Origin: an uncultured Bacteroidia bacterium
Lineage (GTDB): Bacteria > Bacteroidota > Bacteroidia > Bacteroidales > UBA932
Length of the DNA stretch: 64,000 bases
NCBI GenBank assembly: GCA_902789435.1
Contig: CADAOA010000005.1
Coordinates: forward strand, 1 to 64,000
Direction of reading: 5' to 3'
Part shown: one piece after another, positions 58,172 through 64,000 of the stretch
Position numbering within the stretch: position 1 is the stretch's first letter
Layout of the letters: each line of letters starts with the position of its first letter
Program-made: the position numbers and the translations under genes
The notes under the pieces: model-generated
Database searches by the model: none
What the model was told of the DNA's origin: nothing
What the model saw: only the letters and a program-made list of their open reading frames with translations

Positions 58172-59604
58172 ATTTCCCTTCTCATTCGGGCGATAGGAAT
58201 GTCCAGCTGGCTACGGTACTTGGCTATGGTTCGTCTGGAAATCTTGTATCCCTTGTCCGTCAGCAAATCAACAAGTTCTTCGTCCGTAAGAGGATTGGAC
58301 TTGTCTTCGTTTTCCACGCTCTGCTGGAGAATCTTCTTGATTTCACGGGTGGAAACCTCCTCGCCGGAATCGGTGACCATACCTTCGGAGAAGAAATGCT
58401 TCAGGGGATAGATGCCGAAAGGTGTCTGGACATATTTGCTGTTGACCACTCTGGAAATTGTGGAGATGTCGAGGCCGGTAATCTCAGCGATATTCCTAAG
58501 CACCATCGGTTTGAGCTTTGTGTCATCTCCATCCAGGAAATAATCCATCTGGAAATTCACTATGGCGTTCATGGTTTTCTGCATGGTATCCTGGCGGCGG
58601 CGAATAGCCTCCTGGAACCACTTGGCGCTGTCCAGCTTGTTCTTTACGAAACTGGTGGCCTCCTTCTCGGCCTTGGTGCTGTCCTGCCTTTTCTCCACAT
58701 ATCTCTCATAATCCTTGTTGACCTTGATCTGCGGAATCTTCAGTTTCGGCAGGGAAACTGTCAGACGGCCGTCCTCGTTCTCCAGGATAAAGTCCGGCAC
58801 AATCTGCATAGTCTGGTCCGTATAGGAATCATCCACCTGGCCTCCAGGATGAAGATAGAGCTTGCGGATCTCGTCATAAGCGTCCTTTATCTCATCCTCC
58901 GAAATGGAAAGCTTGGCCATTATCTTCTCGAAATGTTTCTTGGTAAACTCCTCGTAATAACCATCCAGGATCCTGATGGCATTCTCCACCTCCGGAGTGC
59001 GGTTCTCCTTTGCCCGAAGCTGCAGTAGCAGGCATTCCCTGGTGTTGCGGGCTCCAACCCCTACCGGATCCAACTGCTGGATGTCTTCCGTCAGGATGCT
59101 TTCAAGCTCCTTGACATCTGTTTCTATATTCAGGCGGAGATATATGTCATTGGCCAGAGACTCCAGGTTCCTGGAAAGATATCCGGTGGAATCCAGGCTG
59201 CATATCATAAAGGCTGCAAGATTCTTGCGGCGCTCATCCATATGCCTGTATCCCAACTGGCTGAGTAAAGACTGATAGAAGCTTTCCTTTACTGAGAACG
59301 TATTGTATTCCGGCCTTTCGTCACGTCCGCGATTGTTGATGTAAAGCCGGTAGGAAGGTATGGAATCGTCCTTGACCTCATTGAGGGATACCTTCTTGCG
59401 TTCCTGGGGATTCTCCTCCATCTCGGTCTCAACGGGATCTTCCAGCACAGGATTCTCCTCTATCTCCTTCTGGATCCTTTGCTCAAGTTCCACCAGCGGA
59501 AGCTCCAGGAGCTTGATAGTCTGGATCTGGATAGGAGTCAGAGTCTGCGTCTGGACAACTTTCTGCCCAATGCCCATTCCCGTTTTTGAACCTTCCATTG
59601 CCAT
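58168..59604 (-). CDS. rpoN: RNA polymerase sigma-54 factor
   Basis: Region I glutamine-rich start (QTQTLTPIQIQTIKLLELPLVELEQRIQKE, abridged), acidic region II, core-binding region and the C-terminal RpoN box SRRTIAKYRSQLDIP (close to ARRTVAKYRE). ATG 59604 or 59598 can serve; the TTG at 59613 sits inside the -7 box and is rejected. It needs AAA+ enhancer-binding activators; none lies in this window. Confidence 0.95.
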   Translation of the reverse strand: MAMEGSKTGMGIGQKVVQTQTLTPIQIQTIKLLELPLVELEQRIQKEIEENPVLEDPVETEMEENPQERKKVSLNEVKDDSIPSYRLYINNRGRDERPEYNTFSVKESFYQSLLSQLGYRHMDERRKNLAAFMICSLDSTGYLSRNLESLANDIYLRLNIETDVKELESILTEDIQQLDPVGVGARNTRECLLLQLRAKENRTPEVENAIRILDGYYEEFTKKHFEKIMAKLSISEDEIKDAYDEIRKLYLHPGGQVDDSYTDQTMQIVPDFILENEDGRLTVSLPKLKIPQIKVNKDYERYVEKRQDSTKAEKEATSFVKNKLDSAKWFQEAIRRRQDTMQKTMNAIVNFQMDYFLDGDDTKLKPMVLRNIAEITGLDISTISRVVNSKYVQTPFGIYPLKHFFSEGMVTDSGEEVSTREIKKILQQSVENEDKSNPLTDEELVDLLTDKGYKISRRTIAKYRSQLDIPIARMRREI

Positions 59605-59636
59605 TTGGAACAAAGATACTATTTTTTTTAATTTTG
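59604..59636 (+). promoter_or_regulatory. Promoter of the glsA-glsB-like pair
   Basis: TTTG (59604-59607), 21-base spacer, TAATTTTG (59629-59636). It overlaps the rpoN start and -7 box on the other strand. Confidence 0.6.
59611..59618 (-). promoter_or_regulatory. -7 element of rpoN
   Basis: TATCTTTG on the minus strand, ending 6 bases before the first ATG; no clear -33. The mRNA would have almost no leader. Confidence 0.5.
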
Positions 59637-59669
59637 TCCTCTAAATAAAAGTCCATAAAGCAACGCAGA

Positions 59670-60503
59670 ATGGAACCTATAAACCTGAAGGAAGTAATCA
59701 GAAAGAAAAACCCGAAGCTTGCCAAAAAGCTTCCAGGATTCGTTATCTGGATACTCGGGAAAATCATACATCTGAAAGAAATAAACCAGATACTGGAAAA
59801 ATACGGAGACCTTAAGGGACTGGATTTTGCCAACGGGGTTCTGGAACACCTGAATGTCAAGAACAACCTCAACATCCTCCATCCGGAAAAGTTCAGGGAG
59901 GGAGAAAAATACGTCTTTGTCAGCAACCATCCTCTCGGGGGTCTGGACGGATTGATAATAACCACGGAACTCAGCAAGAGGTTCGGTCCTTCCAAATTCC
60001 TGGTCAACGATATCCTTATGAACCTGGAACCCCTCCAGGAACTATTTGTGCCGGTGAACAATCTGGGTACCGCAGGTGGAAAGCAGGTCCGCGGAGTTAT
60101 GGACCTCTACAGCTCGGACTACAACGTTCTTAATTTCCCTGCCGGAGCCTGCTCAAGGCTTATCAAGGGCAAAATCCAGGACCTGGAATGGAAAAGGAGT
60201 TTTGTCCGCCAGGCTTCAAACAGCGGCCGCAGCATAGTGCCTATGCATTTCAAAGGCAAGAATTCCAGACTTTTCTACTGGTCTTCAAAAATCAGGATGG
60301 CTTTGGGAATAAAGTCTTTCATAGAGATGATCCTCCTTCCTCACGAGATGTTCCGCCAAAGGAACAAAACCTTCCTGCTTACCATCGGTGACCCTATAAC
60401 CCCAGAGGAAATCACAAATTCAAATGAGACCCCTCAACAGTGGTGCGACAAAATAAGAGAGATAGTTTACAGTTATGGAGAAAGTAATCCAGCCAATAGA
60501 TAG
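59670..60503 (+). CDS. glsA: O-acyltransferase of the PlsC type, probably glycine-lipid GlsA
   Basis: Residues 86-93 hold the acyltransferase motif NHPLGGLD (His87, Asp93); FPAGACSR near 155 is the second motif. 277 residues with one short hydrophobic segment near 23-34. The next gene is a GNAT-like N-acyltransferase; in Bacteroides thetaiotaomicron such a pair (GlsA, GlsB) makes the N,O-diacylated glycine lipids. Ornithine-lipid synthesis by OlsA/OlsB-like enzymes is the alternative. Confidence 0.75.
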   Translation: MEPINLKEVIRKKNPKLAKKLPGFVIWILGKIIHLKEINQILEKYGDLKGLDFANGVLEHLNVKNNLNILHPEKFREGEKYVFVSNHPLGGLDGLIITTELSKRFGPSKFLVNDILMNLEPLQELFVPVNNLGTAGGKQVRGVMDLYSSDYNVLNFPAGACSRLIKGKIQDLEWKRSFVRQASNSGRSIVPMHFKGKNSRLFYWSSKIRMALGIKSFIEMILLPHEMFRQRNKTFLLTIGDPITPEEITNSNETPQQWCDKIREIVYSYGESNPANR

Positions 60504-61446
60504 AGATCTCATCAAAAGGGAGCTCACGCCTGAAAAATTCATAGGCAAGACCCGCAAGGGAGACAATATGATCTTTGAGGTCACCGCAGAGGATTCTCCA
60601 TTCACCATGAGGGAAATAGGAAGGCTCCGCGAAATCTCCTTCCGCCTTGGTGGCGGGGGAACCGGGAAGGCCTGTGACATCGACGAGTTTGATACCGACC
60701 CTCACGACGCCTACAAACAGCTTCTGGTATGGGATACCGATAATCAGGAGATAATAGGAGGTTATCGCTATATCGTTTGCAGCGCACTTCCTACCGAAAA
60801 AATGGCAACCACGGAAATTCTCTCTTTCTCCGACCAGTTCAAGAAGGAATATCTGCCTTGGACAATTGAACTGGGCAGGTCTTTCATCCAGCCGAACTAC
60901 CAGAGCGCAAACATCCGTCGAAAGAGTATCTACGCCCTCGACAATCTCTGGGACGGTCTTGGAGCACTCGTGGCCAAATACGAGAACATTAAGTATTTCT
61001 TCGGCAAGGTCACGATGTATACCGGATACAACAGCAGAGCCAGGAATACCCTTCTCTGCTTCCTGCACAAGTACTTCCCGGATCCGGACCATCTGGTTAC
61101 CGCCTACAAACCTCTCGAGGGCATCGCTGAGGATCCTTATATCAATTCCCTTTTCGAGGGCCTTGAATACAAGGAAGCCCTCAAGGTAATGCAGAAAGAG
61201 CTGAAGGCCAACGGGGAGAACATTCCTCCGCTGATTCATTCATATATGAACCTGTCCCCTTCCATGAAGGTGTTCGATACCGCCATCAACGACTATTTCG
61301 GCGGTGTAGAAGAGACCGGAATACTGATAAAGATCTCAGATATCTATCCCGAGAAGATAGACCGCCACGTCAAGCCTATCCGCAGATGGGCCCTGGACAA
61401 AAAATACAAGTGGTGGAACAGGTTTAAAAAGCATACCAACCGATAG
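60475..61446 (+). CDS. glsB: N-acyltransferase, probably glycine N-acyltransferase GlsB
   Basis: GNAT/hemolysin-like fold of the OlsB/GlsB type: FRLGGGGTGKACDIDEFD near 57-74, IIGGYRYIVCS near 94-104 and ELGRSFIQPNYQ near 135-146. 323 residues. It starts 29 bases inside the preceding acyltransferase gene, so the two are strictly coupled. It makes an N-acylated amino acid (glycine in Bacteroides) from a 3-hydroxyacyl carrier; GlsA then adds a second acyl chain. Confidence 0.77.
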   Translation: MEKVIQPIDRDLIKRELTPEKFIGKTRKGDNMIFEVTAEDSPFTMREIGRLREISFRLGGGGTGKACDIDEFDTDPHDAYKQLLVWDTDNQEIIGGYRYIVCSALPTEKMATTEILSFSDQFKKEYLPWTIELGRSFIQPNYQSANIRRKSIYALDNLWDGLGALVAKYENIKYFFGKVTMYTGYNSRARNTLLCFLHKYFPDPDHLVTAYKPLEGIAEDPYINSLFEGLEYKEALKVMQKELKANGENIPPLIHSYMNLSPSMKVFDTAINDYFGGVEETGILIKISDIYPEKIDRHVKPIRRWALDKKYKWWNRFKKHTNR

Positions 61447-61906
61447 CCGAGCGCACTACCTTGGCCTGCCGGTAAGTGGAAGAGATGTCATGAAGGATTT
61501 TCATGGCATCGCTTTTTGTTCTGAAATCCCCTATGTGGACCATAAAGAACGGTGCTTTGTATGAGCGGTAAACATTCAGGCTGGGATATGTATTCTTCAG
61601 CGATCCGGCGATACCGGAAGAAGCTCCCCTCGCATTCTTTCCGTTGCTGGAATAGACGAGTATCTTGTAGCCGTAACTTTTCTTGGAAGAGGCTGAAGCA
61701 TTGTAGCGGTCAAAGGCCTGCCTGACCTGGTCAGTCTGGTCTATAACCGCACTACCGCCTCCTTCAGAAGAAAGCAATGAGAACACGGAGGTATTTACCA
61801 GGGACGAATCAACAAGACTCAAGTCCTTTACGGCCGTGGTGTCCTGGGCTCCCAAATTCAGGGAAAAGGCTAATGCGAAAACCGCCAGCAAAAATATTCT
61901 CTTCAT
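61424..61906 (-). CDS. SPOR-domain-like secreted protein
   Basis: Signal peptide (1-20, LGAQ), a Ser-rich spacer and a C-terminal SPOR-like region (about 82-160: YKILVYSSNGKNARGA, APFFMVHIGDFRTKSDAMKIL). SPOR domains bind glycan strands stripped of peptides, mostly at the septum. 160 residues. Its end overlaps the convergent glsB-like gene by 23 bases. Confidence 0.72.
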   Translation of the reverse strand: MKRIFLLAVFALAFSLNLGAQDTTAVKDLSLVDSSLVNTSVFSLLSSEGGGSAVIDQTDQVRQAFDRYNASASSKKSYGYKILVYSSNGKNARGASSGIAGSLKNTYPSLNVYRSYKAPFFMVHIGDFRTKSDAMKILHDISSTYRQAKVVRSAIGWYAF

Positions 61907-61910
61907 AACG

Positions 61911-62420
61911 TTACTTTTTCCAAACGGAACGGGCTTGCTTTATCAAATCCGCCACAGGTATGTTTTTCTTCTCCATGGGTACCATGAAGAGTCCGGATCC
62001 CGCCATAGCACTCAAATCCACTGTAAAGTCCTTGTAATCAGGACGGACTCCTCTCTGGAACTGTTCCAGGAAGAACAACGCGTTTTCTACTGTAACCCTA
62101 ACCTTTATACGGTTGGAGGAAATGCTTCTTGGCGAAAGCTCCACCTCATCGTCTGAGGTAATGGTTGCTATCTGCTTGCCATTCTGATAGACATATCCCG
62201 TCATTCTCCTTACCTTGACCTTTGCTCTCAGGGGATTGTCCACATCAACCATCAGCACGGCATCCACACTTTTCAGGGAAGATGGAGTCACTTTCTCCAG
62301 CTTTATGCCTTTAACCTGTATGTCCTTGTACCTGTCAGCACACGATGGCAATAGCCAAACCATGGCAAAAGCAGCCAGCAAAAACAAAAAGGCTCTATTT
62401 CTTGGCACAACAATTCTCAC
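61911..62420 (-). CDS. LEA type 2 (WHy-like) domain lipoprotein
   Basis: Lipoprotein signal ending LLPSC, then a beta sandwich of the LEA-2/WHy type (VDVDNPLRAKVKVRRMTGYVY, abridged, is typical). 169 residues. No ATG lies ahead of the signal peptide; GTG at 62420 or GTG at 62408 (MPRNRAFLFLL) must start it. The promoter placement favours 62408 or a leaderless message. The SPOR gene follows after 4 bases. Confidence 0.75.
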   Translation of the reverse strand: MRIVVPRNRAFLFLLAAFAMVWLLPSCADRYKDIQVKGIKLEKVTPSSLKSVDAVLMVDVDNPLRAKVKVRRMTGYVYQNGKQIATITSDDEVELSPRSISSNRIKVRVTVENALFFLEQFQRGVRPDYKDFTVDLSAMAGSGLFMVPMEKKNIPVADLIKQARSVWKK

Positions 62421-62424
62421 ACCA

Positions 62425-62456
62425 CAAAGTTAAAAATCTTATCTTTGTCAAGCAAA
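62425..62456 (-). promoter_or_regulatory. Promoter of the LEA-like/SPOR genes
   Basis: Minus strand: TTTG (62456-62453), 20-base spacer, TAACTTTG (62432-62425). The -7 box ends 4 bases before the GTG at 62420. It overlaps the miaB -7 box on the other strand. Confidence 0.6.
62440..62447 (+). promoter_or_regulatory. -7 element for miaB
   Basis: TATCTTTG, 18 bases before the ATG at 62466; no -33 at proper spacing. Confidence 0.45.
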
Positions 62457-62465
62457 TACTGCAAA

Positions 62466-63908
62466 ATGGACCTTAAAATTTACATAGAGACATACGGATG
62501 CCAGATGAATGTGGCAGATTCCCAGGTTGCCTCAGCCATACTGAAAGCTTCCGGCTGCAGCTTTACGGAAGATATCACCCAAGCGGATGTCATCCTCATC
62601 AATACCTGTTCCGTCAGGGACAACGCTGAAAAAAGGGTGTTGGGACGCCTGGATGTATTCCGTCTGGAAAAGAAGAAACGCAACGTTACCGTTGGAGTTC
62701 TTGGCTGTATGGCCCAGAGACTCAAGGAAAGACTTCTGGAAAACCCGGCCGTGGACTTTACCATAGGACCCGATTCCTACCGTAGCCTGCCTGCCGTGAT
62801 TTCTTTCATCCGCGACCATGGAGGCAAGATGACGGAAACCAATCTTTCCATACAGGAGACTTACGCAGACATCGAGCCTGTCAGAACAGACAGCAACGGC
62901 GTTTCCGCCTTCATCTCCATAATGAGGGGCTGCAACAACCTCTGCTCCTACTGCATCGTGCCTTTCACAAGAGGAAGGGAAAGAAGCCGTGATCCTAAGA
63001 GCATTGTCGCTGAGGCGGAACAGCTTGCAAAAGAAGGTTACAAAGAAATCACACTTCTCGGACAGAACGTGGATTCCTACAACTGGACAGACCCGGAAAA
63101 CACCACCCGCAAGGTTAATTTCTCCCAGCTTCTGGAACTTGTCGCCATCGCCTGTCCAAAGATGAGGATCCGTTTCCAGACCTCTCATCCTAAGGATATC
63201 CGCAAAGGAGTACTCTACACCATGGCGATGTATCCTAACATCTGCCCTCACATCCATCTGCCGGTCCAGAGCGGAAGCACCCGTCTTCTGCAGAAGATGA
63301 ACCGTAAATACACCAGGGAAGATTATCTTCAGAAGATCAGTGATATCAGAAACATTATGCCGGACTGTGCCATAACCACCGATATCATTGCCGGATTCTG
63401 TTCGGAAACCGAGGAAGACCACAAGCAGACACTGAGCCTTATGCAGGAAGTGCAGTACGACAGTGCCTTCATGTTCCAGTATTCCCAGAGGCCTGACACC
63501 CTTGCCGCCAAAAGATATCCGGACGATGTTCCTGAAGAGGAAAAGACACGCCGTCTAAACGAGATCATAGCTCTCCAGAACACTCTCAGTCTCAAATCCA
63601 ACCAGAAATGTATCGGCCAGACCTACCAGGTCCTTGTCGAGGGGCCTTCAAAACGTTCTGAAGACCAGATGACGGGCCGTACTCCTCAAAACAGGTTCTG
63701 CGTATTCGACGCCAAAGACGCCAAACCGGGAGACTTTGTATGGGTCAAAATCCTCACCTGCACCCAGGCCACCCTTATGGGAGAAATCGTGGAACAACCC
63801 AAATCGCTGATAGAAAAAGCTGAAGAAACAATAGAAGAAGGTCTCAACGAAATCAAGGAAAAAATCAAAAAACGCATTATCCGCAGCAAAAAGCCAAATA
63901 ACAAATAA
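62466..63908 (+). CDS. miaB: tRNA-2-methylthio-N6-dimethylallyladenosine synthase MiaB
   Basis: Methylthiotransferase acting on i6A37 of tRNAs that read UNN codons. The N-terminal UPF0004 domain has Cys12 (YGCQMN), the NTCSVRDNAE cysteine and GVLGCMAQR; the radical-SAM motif is GCNNLCSYCIVPF; the TRAM domain is near 375-440. A Lys/Glu-rich tail follows. ATG 62466 rather than the upstream TTG in the -7 region. 480 residues. Confidence 0.95.
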   Translation: MDLKIYIETYGCQMNVADSQVASAILKASGCSFTEDITQADVILINTCSVRDNAEKRVLGRLDVFRLEKKKRNVTVGVLGCMAQRLKERLLENPAVDFTIGPDSYRSLPAVISFIRDHGGKMTETNLSIQETYADIEPVRTDSNGVSAFISIMRGCNNLCSYCIVPFTRGRERSRDPKSIVAEAEQLAKEGYKEITLLGQNVDSYNWTDPENTTRKVNFSQLLELVAIACPKMRIRFQTSHPKDIRKGVLYTMAMYPNICPHIHLPVQSGSTRLLQKMNRKYTREDYLQKISDIRNIMPDCAITTDIIAGFCSETEEDHKQTLSLMQEVQYDSAFMFQYSQRPDTLAAKRYPDDVPEEEKTRRLNEIIALQNTLSLKSNQKCIGQTYQVLVEGPSKRSEDQMTGRTPQNRFCVFDAKDAKPGDFVWVKILTCTQATLMGEIVEQPKSLIEKAEETIEEGLNEIKEKIKKRIIRSKKPNNK

Positions 63909-63926
63909 TCCTAAAAATCCATAGAT

Positions 63927-64000
63927 ATGACAAAGATGCTCACCAGATACAAGGGCAACCTCCGCAACGAGGTCACCCATCTCCAAAGCGGAACAACCAT
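63927..64000 (+). CDS. OsmC-family protein (N-terminal fragment)
   Basis: Only 24 codons are in the window: MTKMLTRYKGNLRNEVTHLQ then SGTT. This resembles the start of Bacteroidota OsmC-like peroxide-response proteins (YxGxLRTEAxHxQSG). Runs off the right edge; 18 bases after miaB. Confidence 0.6.
   Translation, partial: MTKMLTRYKGNLRNEVTHLQSGTT

Overview
The window looks like a chromosomal stretch from an uncultured member of the Bacteroidota, most likely order Bacteroidales. The evidence is: promoters of the TAnnTTTG (-7) / TTTG (-33) type in front of many genes; near absence of Shine-Dalgarno sequences; families typical of the phylum (DUF4831, DUF4837, HU-CCDC81-like, a PII-like partner of an RND pump, PlpD-like patatins, GlsA/GlsB-like glycine-lipid acyltransferases, an Ala/Lys/Glu-extended bS16); and tRNA genes without encoded CCA. 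No rRNA, phage, insertion sequence or CRISPR array was seen. I cannot place it below order; a gut or rumen lineage is a guess.

Left part (1-24.8 kb), mostly housekeeping: recX (cut by the edge, probably frameshifted) after a patatin and rlmN on the minus strand; recA, dnaG and metG on plus; an HU-like membrane protein with a Pro-Glu linker; tRNA-Asn; a WaaP-like kinase; two tandem OmpA-family proteins; an M16 peptidase; rpsF-rpsR-rplI; a methylmalonyl-CoA decarboxylase-like gene; a Lys/Ala-rich histone-like protein; pepD; a DUF4831 protein; a lipid A acyltransferase; a POT peptide transporter.

Middle part (24.8-39 kb) is more accessory: a GT2 glycosyltransferase; a PIN/RelB toxin-antitoxin pair flanked by two near-identical hairpin repeats; a TetR-controlled RND efflux operon with a PII-like gene; an AraC regulator; and an A+T-rich block carrying a BlaI / small membrane protein / M56 peptidase / TlpA-like lipoprotein operon divergent from an AAA ATPase.

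Right part (39-64 kb): rpsP-rimM, a cyclophilin, then a tightly packed envelope operon (patatin, flippase, a single ORF fusing dUTPase to MurF, an esterase, two DUF3298 lipoproteins); def and ruvX; a small membrane protein with dxr and rseP; a DUF4837 lipoprotein; tRNA-Glu and rpsT; radC; upp; an amidohydrolase with rpoN; glsA-glsB-like acyltransferases; SPOR and LEA-like envelope proteins; miaB; and the first codons of an OsmC-like gene.

The most notable observations are the Dut-MurF fusion and the perfect Shine-Dalgarno sequences in front of rpsR (bS18) and rplI in a genome that otherwise lacks them. bS18 is one of the proteins that hide the anti-Shine-Dalgarno in Bacteroidota ribosomes, so the motif may be an autoregulatory sensor. 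No stretch longer than 300 bases is without a gene; the largest gap (26666-26955) holds a promoter and a hairpin repeat.
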